From the NCBI RefSeq assembly GCF_900172295.1, contig NZ_FWFL01000004.1, positions 248,001-312,000 on the forward strand: DNA of 64,000 bases, in the 5' to 3' direction. Below, piece after piece: positions 50,618 through 58,360 of the stretch. The DNA comes from Roseovarius litorisediminis. Lineage in GTDB: Bacteria > Pseudomonadota > Alphaproteobacteria > Rhodobacterales > Rhodobacteraceae. A program made the position numbers and the translations under genes. A model generated the notes under the pieces. The model did not search any database and was not told the DNA's origin. It saw only the letters and a program-made list of their open reading frames with translations. Position 1 is the stretch's first letter. Each line of letters opens with the position of its first letter.

Positions 50618-52576
50618 ATGCCTAAGCAATTGATATTGTGTAACTGCTCCGGAACTCAAGAGCTGGATCGCGGCGCATTGGAACAAGTAAGCGGCTTTGC
50701 ATGCTCCAAGGTGTATTCAGGCCTTTGCACCCACCAGATTGACCAGGCATCCAAGGCAATTGCCACAGGCGACGCAATTATTTGTTGCCGACAGGAACAG
50801 CGGGTTTTTGAAGAACTGGCCGCCGAAATTGGCGCCCCCGATCCAGGATTCATCGACCTGCGTGACCGGGCCGGTTGGACATCTGACCCCCGCTCTAAAC
50901 TACCCAAAATGGCCGCCCTTCTGGCCGAAGCCAGCCTGCCCTCACCTGGTGAGAAGACGCTGGACGTTATCTCGGAGGGTATATGCCTGATTATCGGAGC
51001 CGGTGATGTGGCCCTGCCCGCTGCCGGTAAATTGGCCCCGGTGCTGAATGTCACCGTGCTGCTGACAGACAACTGTGATGTGCCAGAAGACCGCGCTTTT
51101 GACGTGATCCGGGGTCGGCTGCGCCGCGCCAACGGGGCGCTTGGCGGGTTTTCCCTGCTGATTGATGCCCTGCAGCAGGTTGACCCGGGTGGACGAGGCC
51201 CCCTTGGCTGGACCGAACCGCGCGATGGTGGGCAAAGTGCCTGTGACATCATTCTTGATCTGAGCGGCGGCACCCCGCTGTTCCCGGCCCCGGAGAAGCG
51301 CGAGGGGTATCTGCGCGCCGATCCGGCTAGCCTGACTGCTGTTTCAGACGCGGTATTTGATGCCTCGCAACTGCTGGGCACATTTGAAAAACCACTTTAT
51401 GTCGCGTTGGAGCCGCTGATCTGCGCCCATTCGCGGGCCGAGCAGCAAGGCTGTTCCAAATGTCTGAATATCTGTCCTACTGGCGCAATAACCCCCGATG
51501 GCGACCACGTCAGCATCGACCCGATGGTCTGTGCCGGTTGCGGCGCCTGTGCGGCGCGTTGCCCGTCAGGGGCCATTACCTATGACGCACCTCAACCCGA
51601 GATCATTTTCCGCCGCCTGCAGACACTGGCACAGGCCTATCGCAACGCCGGAGGCAAGGCGCCGCGTGTGCTGGTCTGTGATGAAACCTATGGCCGCCAG
51701 ATGATCGAAATGGCAGCACGCCACGGCCGGGGCCTGCCGGCTGATGTGATCCCGCTCGAGGTATCTACCCTGTCAGGTTTCGGACATGCCGAGATGCTGG
51801 CCGCGCTTGCCTCGGGCTTTGTCGAAGTCGCGCTACTGCTGTCGCCCAACACCGAGCGCGACGCATTGGATATGGAGGTGCCCCTGGCACAGGCGATCGC
51901 GGGTGAAGCCAGGATCAGGCTGCTGGATATTACCGATCCGGATGCGCTTAGCGATGCGCTTTACGGCCCGGCAGACCTGCCCGCGCCTTGCACCGATCCG
52001 GTGCTTCCGATGGGTAGTCGCCGTCAGGTGGCGCGCCTTTCGGCCAAGGCACTGAACCCCGGCACAGACACCCTGCCACTGCCCGACACCGCGCCTTATG
52101 GGGCCGTACTGGTTGATACCAAGGCCTGCACCCTGTGCCTTTCGTGCGTTTCGCTCTGCCCCTCAGGTGCCCTGAACGACAACCCCGACATGCCACAGCT
52201 GCGCTTTCAGGAGGATGCCTGTCTGCAATGCGGTCTGTGCGCCAACATCTGCCCCGAAGACGCCATCACCTACGAGCCGCGCCTGAACCTGACCGACGCG
52301 GCGCTGACACAGGTGGTCTTGAACGAAGAAGAACCTTTTGCCTGTATCGAATGCGGCGCGCTGTTCGGGGTGAAATCGACGGTGGAAAAGATCATCGAAA
52401 AGCTGGCTGGCAAGCACTCGATGTTCGCCACGTCTGACGCGGCCAGGATGATCCAGATGTGCGACAACTGCCGGGTAAACGCACAATTCAACTCTCAGGA
52501 TAACCCGTTTGAGGGCGGCGAGCGCCCACGACCGCGTACGACCGATGATTACCTCAGCAAACGCCGGGATCACTGA
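50618..52576 (+). CDS. Four-cluster ferredoxin-like 4Fe-4S protein, 652 aa
   Basis: Large cytosolic Fe-S protein. After an N-terminal region with scattered Cys (ILCNCSGTQ, FACSKVYSGLC, IICCRQE) come two ferredoxin pairs: CSKCLNICP with CAGCGACAARCP near residues 280-310, and CTLCLSCVSLCP with CLQCGLCANICP near 510-550. A CxxC group (CIECG) and a final CDNC pair follow. This layout resembles the 4Fe-4S proteins encoded beside FDH/DUF3305-3306 genes in alphaproteobacteria; a role in electron supply to cofactor or sulfur chemistry, or in Fe-S delivery to FDH, is inferred. AGGAAAAAC precedes the ATG. Its stop overlaps the convergent cytochrome gene by seven bases. Confidence 0.88.
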   Translation: MPKQLILCNCSGTQELDRGALEQVSGFACSKVYSGLCTHQIDQASKAIATGDAIICCRQEQRVFEELAAEIGAPDPGFIDLRDRAGWTSDPRSKLPKMAALLAEASLPSPGEKTLDVISEGICLIIGAGDVALPAAGKLAPVLNVTVLLTDNCDVPEDRAFDVIRGRLRRANGALGGFSLLIDALQQVDPGGRGPLGWTEPRDGGQSACDIILDLSGGTPLFPAPEKREGYLRADPASLTAVSDAVFDASQLLGTFEKPLYVALEPLICAHSRAEQQGCSKCLNICPTGAITPDGDHVSIDPMVCAGCGACAARCPSGAITYDAPQPEIIFRRLQTLAQAYRNAGGKAPRVLVCDETYGRQMIEMAARHGRGLPADVIPLEVSTLSGFGHAEMLAALASGFVEVALLLSPNTERDALDMEVPLAQAIAGEARIRLLDITDPDALSDALYGPADLPAPCTDPVLPMGSRRQVARLSAKALNPGTDTLPLPDTAPYGAVLVDTKACTLCLSCVSLCPSGALNDNPDMPQLRFQEDACLQCGLCANICPEDAITYEPRLNLTDAALTQVVLNEEEPFACIECGALFGVKSTVEKIIEKLAGKHSMFATSDAARMIQMCDNCRVNAQFNSQDNPFEGGERPRPRTTDDYLSKRRDH

Positions 52577-53343
52577 TGAACAAGCGGCGCACCCAGGTCG
52601 GCCGGGGCGACGTCCGATACATAGGCCAAAATCGCCTCAAGATCATCCAACGTTATTTCAACCGGGATGATGGGCGGCGGTTGGTGGATCGGGAACGGTT
52701 TTGTCACCTCGGCAATCTGGGTGAAAGCCGGATGCGGGTTGAGAGCGTAGAAACTTTGAAACCGCACATCCCAATCCGACATCGCGCGCAGCACGAAAAA
52801 GGACGGGGTCGATCCGATGGCGTTCATCCGGTTATCTTCGCTGACAACATGACAGCGGCCGCAATGCCGCACCGACAGGGCCCGTCCGCGAACCGCATTG
52901 CCCTCAAACTGCACTGCGCCGTCAATCTCTTCTACGGCGTCGGGCAGCGTATAATGTGCGGTGCCGTCCACTTCAAAACTGGTCAGTGTCCGCTGACCCA
53001 CCTCAGAATTCAGCCAATCTGCAAACCGCGCGGCCCCGGCATGATCCTGCGCATGCAAGCGCAGATGCCATGTGGTTTTGGAATCCGAAAAAACGGGCCG
53101 CCCTTTGCCAGACGAAAGGGTGATCTCGGCCTCGGTCGCCTCGGGCACCAACTCAATCCGCACACCGGTTTTCAACGAAAATCGCGGCAGCAGATGTTTC
53201 ATCAACCCCGTTTCAATCAGCGCATCCGGCACGCTGAGTCGAAAGGTCCGGTCATCGGCACGCGCCAAGGCTGGCATCAGGCCGGTCGCGACGATAACAA
53301 GGGCCAATGCCGCCCGTTTAAGGGATGGAATCCAATCGCACAT
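52570..53343 (-). CDS. Reduced substrate-binding-protein domain fused to cytochrome c
   Basis: Exported protein of 257 residues. A signal peptide (to about residue 29) is followed by a segment at 32-65 (LSVPDALIETGLMKHLLP, then FSLKTGVRIELVP) resembling the N-terminal lobe of TupA-type tungstate/molybdate binding proteins. The text then passes directly to what looks like their C-terminal helix pattern (HAGAARFADWLNSEVGQRTL, 101-120), so the ligand-binding middle is missing. Residues 145-257 carry one c-type heme motif, CGRCH at 161-165. Genes around it serve FDH and tungstate uptake. It could be a redox partner of FDH or a metal-status sensor; neither is shown. Confidence 0.7.
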   Translation of the reverse strand: MCDWIPSLKRAALALVIVATGLMPALARADDRTFRLSVPDALIETGLMKHLLPRFSLKTGVRIELVPEATEAEITLSSGKGRPVFSDSKTTWHLRLHAQDHAGAARFADWLNSEVGQRTLTSFEVDGTAHYTLPDAVEEIDGAVQFEGNAVRGRALSVRHCGRCHVVSEDNRMNAIGSTPSFFVLRAMSDWDVRFQSFYALNPHPAFTQIAEVTKPFPIHQPPPIIPVEITLDDLEAILAYVSDVAPADLGAPLVHQ

Positions 53344-53403
53344 GCCAAAGGGTAGGAAAACCCGGGGGCCTGCGTCAACAAACTTGGAAGAAGGAGATAA
53401 AAA

Positions 53404-53598
53404 ATGAGCGATGACTTCAATATGTCAATGCGCAAGTTCCTCAAGCAGGTCGGTGTGACCTCGCAACAGGCGATCGAAGAAGGCCTGCGCAATGCGGGGG
53501 ATATTGCGGGCAAGGAATTCACAGCCAAGGTTGTGCTGACCGTCGAAGGCCTGGATGTCGAGCATGTCGTCACCGGGACGATCAAAGGACAAAACTGA
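53404..53598 (+). CDS. DUF6494 family small protein
   Basis: 64-residue acidic protein matching, by recollection, DUF6494 (start MSDDFNMSMRKFLKQVGVTSQQ). No membrane segment or Cys. GAAGGAGATAAAAA is upstream. It is the first gene of DUF6494-mrp-BPL-like-DUF6505, with one base between its stop and the mrp start. Function unknown; position suggests a part in Fe-S or FDH maturation. Confidence 0.8.
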   Translation: MSDDFNMSMRKFLKQVGVTSQQAIEEGLRNAGDIAGKEFTAKVVLTVEGLDVEHVVTGTIKGQN

Positions 53599-53599
53599 C

Positions 53600-54664
53600 G
53601 TGGCATTGACAAGAGAGAGCGTGCTTGATGCGCTCAAACAGATTACCGATCCGGTCAGCGGCTCGGATATCGTTTCAGCAGGCGTCACCCGGGCACTGAC
53701 AGTCGAAGGCAATACGGTGCGGTTCGTGCTGGAAATTGATCCAGCAAAGGCAGAGACCTATGCCCCGGTCCGCGATGCGGCTGAGGCGGCTGTAAAGGCA
53801 ATCGAAGGTGTGGCTGAGGTTTCAGCAATACTTACAGGGCATTCAGCCAAGGCCCCACCGGACCTGAAACCGCAACGCAAGGCCGAACCGAAAGGCCCCG
53901 AAAGAATTCCCGGTGTTGAGCACATCATTGCCGTTGCTTCCGGCAAAGGCGGTGTGGGGAAGTCCACTGTCTCGGCAAATCTGGCCTGCGCCCTGGCCGC
54001 CGAAGGGCGGCGCGTTGGCCTGCTTGATGCCGATGTCTATGGGCCCAGCCAGCCAAGGATGCTCGGGGTTTCGGGGCGGCCCGCCTCGCCCGATGGCAAA
54101 ACGATCCTGCCAATGCGCAATCATGGCGTCACGATGATGTCCATCGGTCTGATGACCAACGAAGGTCAGGCCGTGGTTTGGCGCGGTCCGATGCTGATGG
54201 GCGCGCTGCAACAGATGTTGATGCAGGTGCAATGGGGTGCGCTCGACTGCCTGCTGGTAGATCTGCCACCAGGCACCGGAGATGTGCCGATGACACTGGC
54301 GCAAAAGGCGCCGCTGGATGGTGCGATTATCGTCTCGACCCCGCAGGATGTGGCGTTGCTGGATGCGCGCAAGGGGATCGACATGTTCAACCAGTTGCAC
54401 GTGCCTGTGCTGGGTATGATCGAAAACATGTCGACGCATATCTGCTCGCAATGCGGCCATGAAGAGCACGTCTTTGGCCACGGCGGTGTGGCAACTGAAG
54501 CCAAAAAAATGAACGTGCCTCTGCTGGCCGAGATCCCACTGCATCTGGATATCCGTCTGGCGGCCGATGGTGGCGCGCCCATTGTGGTCTCTAAACCTGA
54601 TGCGCCTCAGGCGCAGGCTTTTCGTGATATCGCCCGGCAGCTGATTGCCCAGGGGGTGGCATGA
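53600..54664 (+). CDS. mrp: Mrp/ApbC-type Fe-S cluster carrier ATPase
   Basis: P-loop ATPase that binds and delivers [4Fe-4S] clusters, 354 residues from GTG 53600, with AAGGAC upstream. It has an N-terminal MIP18-like domain (LDALKQITDPVSGSDIVSAG), the deviant Walker A GKGGVGKST near residue 115, DADVYGPSQP, LPPGTGD and the cluster-binding CxxC in HICSQCGHE. It lies between DUF6494 and the biotin-ligase-fold gene, each overlap being tight. Here it may serve the Fe-S-rich FDH or the cofactor pathway. Confidence 0.94.
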   Translation: MALTRESVLDALKQITDPVSGSDIVSAGVTRALTVEGNTVRFVLEIDPAKAETYAPVRDAAEAAVKAIEGVAEVSAILTGHSAKAPPDLKPQRKAEPKGPERIPGVEHIIAVASGKGGVGKSTVSANLACALAAEGRRVGLLDADVYGPSQPRMLGVSGRPASPDGKTILPMRNHGVTMMSIGLMTNEGQAVVWRGPMLMGALQQMLMQVQWGALDCLLVDLPPGTGDVPMTLAQKAPLDGAIIVSTPQDVALLDARKGIDMFNQLHVPVLGMIENMSTHICSQCGHEEHVFGHGGVATEAKKMNVPLLAEIPLHLDIRLAADGGAPIVVSKPDAPQAQAFRDIARQLIAQGVA

Positions 54665-55368
54665 CCGCGCCTGCTTTCCCGCCGCTGATGTCCGGCCTGG
54701 GTGTAGAGGGCCGGATCGATCCGTTCGACAAGGCCTGTGCCATGGCCGCACTTGGCTGCGATGCCGGGTTGATCGTGCACAACATCACCGCCGACCGGAT
54801 AATGGCGGCTTTGGTCATGGCCCCCGAGGTGCCACTGGAAGACGCGATGGCCATGCTTCCCACTTGCGGTGTCGGCTTTCAGAACGCGCTTGGCGCGCTG
54901 GCCCCCCCGGAAGTGGCGGTTCATCTGGAATGGTCCGGTGGCATCCGCATCAACGGCGCGTCGTGCGGGCGGCTGCGCGTGGCGGCTGGCGGAAGCGACC
55001 CTGCGGCCCTGCCCGGATGGCTGGTGGTGGGGTTTGAATTACCGCTGATGCAGATCGCCGAACGCCCTGGCGATCGGCCGGATCAGACAGCCCTTTACGA
55101 TGAAGGCTGCGCCGATGTAGATCCGACCGCGCTTCTGGAGAGCTGGTCGCGCCATACCCTTAACTGGATCACGCGGTGGGACGAACACGGCGCACAACCT
55201 GTTCATGCCGAGTGGCGCGGGCTGGCCCATGGCATTGGCGAGGATATCACGCAAAATGGCCTGTCCGGCACCTTCCTTGGCGTCGATGAAAAGTTTGGTA
55301 TGTTGCTGCGCGATTCCAAGACAACCCACCTGATCCCGCTCAGCACCCAGCTGGAGAAAAGCCCATGA
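54661..55368 (+). CDS. Biotin/lipoate ligase-fold protein (DUF4444 type)
   Basis: 235-residue protein resembling the biotin protein ligase/lipoate ligase catalytic fold plus a C-terminal SH3-like DUF4444 domain (about 175-235, GIGEDITQNGLSGTFLGVDE). Where classic ligases have a catalytic Lys before a GIL strand, this protein reads RINGASCGRLRVA, so the Lys seems missing. It overlaps mrp by ATGA and DUF6505 by ATGA. An active biotin or lipoate transferase is doubtful; a carrier or assembly role next to Mrp and FDH genes is inference. Confidence 0.75.
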   Translation: MTAPAFPPLMSGLGVEGRIDPFDKACAMAALGCDAGLIVHNITADRIMAALVMAPEVPLEDAMAMLPTCGVGFQNALGALAPPEVAVHLEWSGGIRINGASCGRLRVAAGGSDPAALPGWLVVGFELPLMQIAERPGDRPDQTALYDEGCADVDPTALLESWSRHTLNWITRWDEHGAQPVHAEWRGLAHGIGEDITQNGLSGTFLGVDEKFGMLLRDSKTTHLIPLSTQLEKSP

Positions 55369-55844
55369 AACTGGCCCGTGCAATCCATTTCGACGAAAGC
55401 GACCAACGCGTGTTCCACAGCCCCGCGCGCACCGGAGAATGGTGCATTTCGGGCGGCTTCGAGTTTTCCAACTGGACCGAGGCGGACCTTACCGGCAAGG
55501 CACGGCAGGCCTTTTCCAACGGCTGGCTTGGGGTCGAAACCTTTGGCCGCGTTACCTTCGTCGCCATTACCCAAGTGGAAGAGGCCGAGCGCGATGCTCT
55601 GAGCCGGGCACTGGCGCAGCATTTCGTGGACATCTACGGCGCCCCTGATCTGGCCGCGGCCCTGCCCATCGCCAACGAGGAAATCGCCCATATGATTGAG
55701 TTGTGCGAGGATCACGCCCCAAACACGTTGCTGACGGTAGCACGCGAGCTGACCGAGGCCGGGGTGCGCGAAAGCTATCGCGTGATCGAAGTGCAGGAAG
55801 CCGGGCTGGAACAGTTTGCAATCCACGGCAGCCTCGACGAATAA
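55365..55844 (+). CDS. DUF6505 family protein
   Basis: 159-residue cytosolic protein matching, by recollection, DUF6505 (start MKLARAIHFDESDQRVF, then GEWCISGGFEFSNW). Acidic, no membrane segments. Last gene of the four-gene cassette, followed by an intrinsic terminator. The family travels with FDH/Mrp genes in Rhodobacteraceae; function unknown. Confidence 0.8.
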   Translation: MKLARAIHFDESDQRVFHSPARTGEWCISGGFEFSNWTEADLTGKARQAFSNGWLGVETFGRVTFVAITQVEEAERDALSRALAQHFVDIYGAPDLAAALPIANEEIAHMIELCEDHAPNTLLTVARELTEAGVRESYRVIEVQEAGLEQFAIHGSLDE

Positions 55845-55861
55845 ACCCCGCCTCTTCGAAA

Positions 55862-55890
55862 AAAAAGCAAGGGACACGCCCTTGCTTTTT
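55862..55890 (+). terminator. Intrinsic terminator after DUF6505
   Basis: Perfect 12-base stem AAAAAGCAAGGG/CCCTTGCTTTTT with loop ACACG. The A-run and T-run let it work in both directions, so it can also end the minus-strand tup operon. Confidence 0.9.
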
Positions 55891-55945
55891 CTTGGCACAA
55901 ATACCCCTTGGGGCCCCCGCGCGCCCTACCCTGTATATATCCCTG

Positions 55946-56746
55946 TCACTCGCTCTTGGCGTTATACGTGAACAGCTGCTCGGCGGACAAACGGTAGCCG
56001 TCTATCAGTTCCTTGGCACGGTCCGAAACCAGCCAGGCTTCAAGCTGCATGGCCAGATCGCTTTTGACATGAGCGTGTTTTTCGGGATTCACCGGAATAT
56101 AGGCATATTGGTTGAACAGCACCGGATCACCCGCATACAGCAATGCCAGATCACCCTTGTTGCCAAAATTCAACCAGCTGGCCCGGTCCGACAGGATATA
56201 GGCATTCATGCCGCTTGCCGTATTCAATGCTGACCCCATGCCTGCGCCTACGGCCTTGTACCATGCCCCTTCGGGCGTGACCCCCGCCCCTTTCCAAAGG
56301 CTGAGTTCCTTTTTATGGGTGCCACTGTCATCGCCCCGGCTGACAAAGGGGGCTTCGGCCCCTTCGATCATCTGCAAGGCCGCTGCGGCACTGCCGGCGC
56401 CACTGATGCTGGCCGGGTCCGCCTTGGGGCCGATAATGACAAAGTCGTTATACATGATCTCGGTCCGATGGGTGCCATGGCCAGCGGCGACAAATTTCTC
56501 TTCCGCCGCCTTGGCGTGGACCAGAATGGCATCCACATCTCCTGCCTCACCCAGACGCAGGGCCTGACCGGTGCCGACCACCAGAAGCTGCAGATCAATA
56601 CCGGTGTCTTTCTTGATTTCCGGCAGCAGCACCTCGGCCAGCCCGGAATTGTGGAACGACGTTGTCACTGCCATTTTCAGGTCTTCGGCCATCGCAGCCG
56701 AACCCAAAGCCAGCGCAAAAGCCGCGCTTGCAAACCATTTCAACAT
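55946..56746 (-). CDS. tupA: Tungstate ABC transporter, substrate-binding protein
   Basis: Periplasmic tungstate-binding protein of 266 residues with a Sec signal peptide (cleavage after SAAMA). The mature N-terminus MAVTTSFHNSGL carries the TTS-type oxyanion motif of TupA, followed by LLVVGTGQALRLGEAGDVDAILVH (two blocks) and SRGDDSGTHKKE, both hallmarks of tungstate-specific binding proteins. With tupC and tupB it forms a complete TupABC importer directly beside the FDH accessory genes. GAAGGGAGA precedes the ATG. Confidence 0.93.
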   Translation of the reverse strand: MLKWFASAAFALALGSAAMAEDLKMAVTTSFHNSGLAEVLLPEIKKDTGIDLQLLVVGTGQALRLGEAGDVDAILVHAKAAEEKFVAAGHGTHRTEIMYNDFVIIGPKADPASISGAGSAAAALQMIEGAEAPFVSRGDDSGTHKKELSLWKGAGVTPEGAWYKAVGAGMGSALNTASGMNAYILSDRASWLNFGNKGDLALLYAGDPVLFNQYAYIPVNPEKHAHVKSDLAMQLEAWLVSDRAKELIDGYRLSAEQLFTYNAKSE

Positions 56747-56761
56747 ACCAAAGTCTCCCTT

Positions 56762-57475
56762 CTATTCGACTATATCGCCGTTGAGAAATTCCCGTGCCTG
56801 GACAGTCTGTGCCGAGTTGAAAAATGCCCCGGCCTGCGCAAATTCGTGTACCTTTCCGCGCAGAATGAAAATCACCTCAGTGGCCAGGCGCCGCGCCTGC
56901 CCCATGTCATGGGTCGACATGATGATCCGCGTACCGGACTTGGCGGCAGCCTGCAAAATCTCTTCGATTTCACGCATCGCCCGCCCGTCAAGCGAGGCGC
57001 AGGGTTCATCCAGAAACAGCACATCCGGGTCACGGATCAACGCCCGGGCCAGCGCCAGCTTCTGACGCTCTCCTCCGGACAGAACAGTCGCCTGACGGGT
57101 CTGTGCATCACCCAGCCCGATACGTTGTGTCCAATCCTTCGCCCGCGCCATCGCCTCGGGTTTGGCCATGTTTGCAAGCTGCAGAGGATAGGTCAGGTTT
57201 TCCAGAACGGTACGGCGCAGCATCACTGGCGCCTGAAATACAAACCCCTGCCGGCGCTGTGCCTCGGTTTGGCCGCAGGCCCAGGTCACCTTTCCGGCAC
57301 TCAACCGGACGATCCCGTGCAACATCTTCAGCAGGCTGGTTTTGCCCGCGCCGTTGGGTCCGATCACCACAGTCACACCCTGACCTTCCAGCGTCAGATC
57401 AACCGGCCCCAGCAATACCTTGCCGCGCCGCTGCACCTTTGCGCCTTGTACAGTCAATGGGAACAATTCGCTCAC
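56762..57475 (-). CDS. tupC: Tungstate ABC transporter, ATPase
   Basis: ATP-binding subunit, 237 residues from GTG 57475, which overlaps the tupB stop (GTGA). It has Walker A GPNGAGKTS near residue 37, Q-loop FVFQAP, signature LSGGERQK, Walker B VLFLDEP and H-loop STHD. The longer open frame upstream lies opposite or inside tupB and is not coding. It powers tungstate import with TupA and TupB. Confidence 0.93.
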   Translation of the reverse strand: MSELFPLTVQGAKVQRRGKVLLGPVDLTLEGQGVTVVIGPNGAGKTSLLKMLHGIVRLSAGKVTWACGQTEAQRRQGFVFQAPVMLRRTVLENLTYPLQLANMAKPEAMARAKDWTQRIGLGDAQTRQATVLSGGERQKLALARALIRDPDVLFLDEPCASLDGRAMREIEEILQAAAKSGTRIIMSTHDMGQARRLATEVIFILRGKVHEFAQAGAFFNSAQTVQAREFLNGDIVE

Positions 57476-58176
57476 CACCGGCCCTCCGTTTCGGTCCGGC
57501 TCAGCCAGTGGATCGCAAGATTGACTGCCACCGCCAAGGCGATAAGGACAAATCCCAGACCAAGTGCCAGGGCAAAATTGCCCTTGCCGGTTTCCAATGC
57601 GATGGCCGTGGTCAGCACACGGGTCACCTGATCGATATTGCCCCCGACAATCATGATCGCCCCGACCTCTCCAATGCCACGGCCAAAACCGGCCAGTGCC
57701 GCCGTTAACAGGGCCCGGCGGCCATCCCATAGCAATGTTGCGATACGTTGCGTTTGGGTGGTATTCATAGAGATCAGAAGATCATGATATTCCGCCCATA
57801 ATTCGCGCAAGGACTGATGTGCCACCGAGGCAATCAACGGCACGATGATGATCACCTGCGCAATTACCATTGCTGTAGGTGTGAACAGCAACCCAAGTAC
57901 GCCCAGCGGACCGGCACGCGACAGAAACACGTAAACGATCAACCCAACCACCACCGGCGGCAGCCCCATCAGGGCATTCAGCACTGCAATCGTCAGCCGC
58001 CGCATCCGGAACCGCCGGACCGCCAGAAAGGCCGCCAGAGGGAGTGCGATCGCCGACGCCAGAATCAGCGCCGTCAGAGTCACCCGTAGCGATCGCAGGG
58101 TAATACCCACCAGATCCGCATCCAGCGTGACCACCAGCCAAAAGGCCTGGGTTAACCCTTCCCACAACTCAGACAT
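57472..58176 (-). CDS. tupB: Tungstate ABC transporter, permease
   Basis: Membrane subunit of 234 residues from ATG 58176 (GGAGG upstream) with about five to six helices. The binding-protein-dependent transport motif is visible as AALAGFGRGIGEVGAIMIVGG in two blocks. First gene of tupB-tupC-tupA on the minus strand. No Mo/W-responsive element could be pinned down in the 145 bases upstream. Confidence 0.93.
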   Translation of the reverse strand: MSELWEGLTQAFWLVVTLDADLVGITLRSLRVTLTALILASAIALPLAAFLAVRRFRMRRLTIAVLNALMGLPPVVVGLIVYVFLSRAGPLGVLGLLFTPTAMVIAQVIIIVPLIASVAHQSLRELWAEYHDLLISMNTTQTQRIATLLWDGRRALLTAALAGFGRGIGEVGAIMIVGGNIDQVTRVLTTAIALETGKGNFALALGLGFVLIALAVAVNLAIHWLSRTETEGRW

Positions 58177-58360
58177 GATCCTCCGCGCGTCCCCCTGCGC
58201 CAGCTTCCGCTCCAAGAGTTAGCCACTTAACTTATGGAAAAACAGGGGAAATGCGGCATGTGCCGTCTGTTTTCGCCCCACCCTCAGTCCAAATGGTCAG
58301 AATGGGTATCGCCCCCATGTCCACAACTGCAAAGCTGGACAAAAAGGGCGCAATCAAACC

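Noticed and set aside
56315..57631. Plus-strand open frame of 438 codons opposite tupA and tupC
   Set aside because: Covers two well-supported minus-strand genes; reverse-frame composition.
55946..58176. Molybdate (ModABC) rather than tungstate transporter
   Set aside because: The TTS motif, GTGQALRLGEAGDVD block and short single-domain ATPase without a C-terminal molybdate-binding domain fit TupABC.
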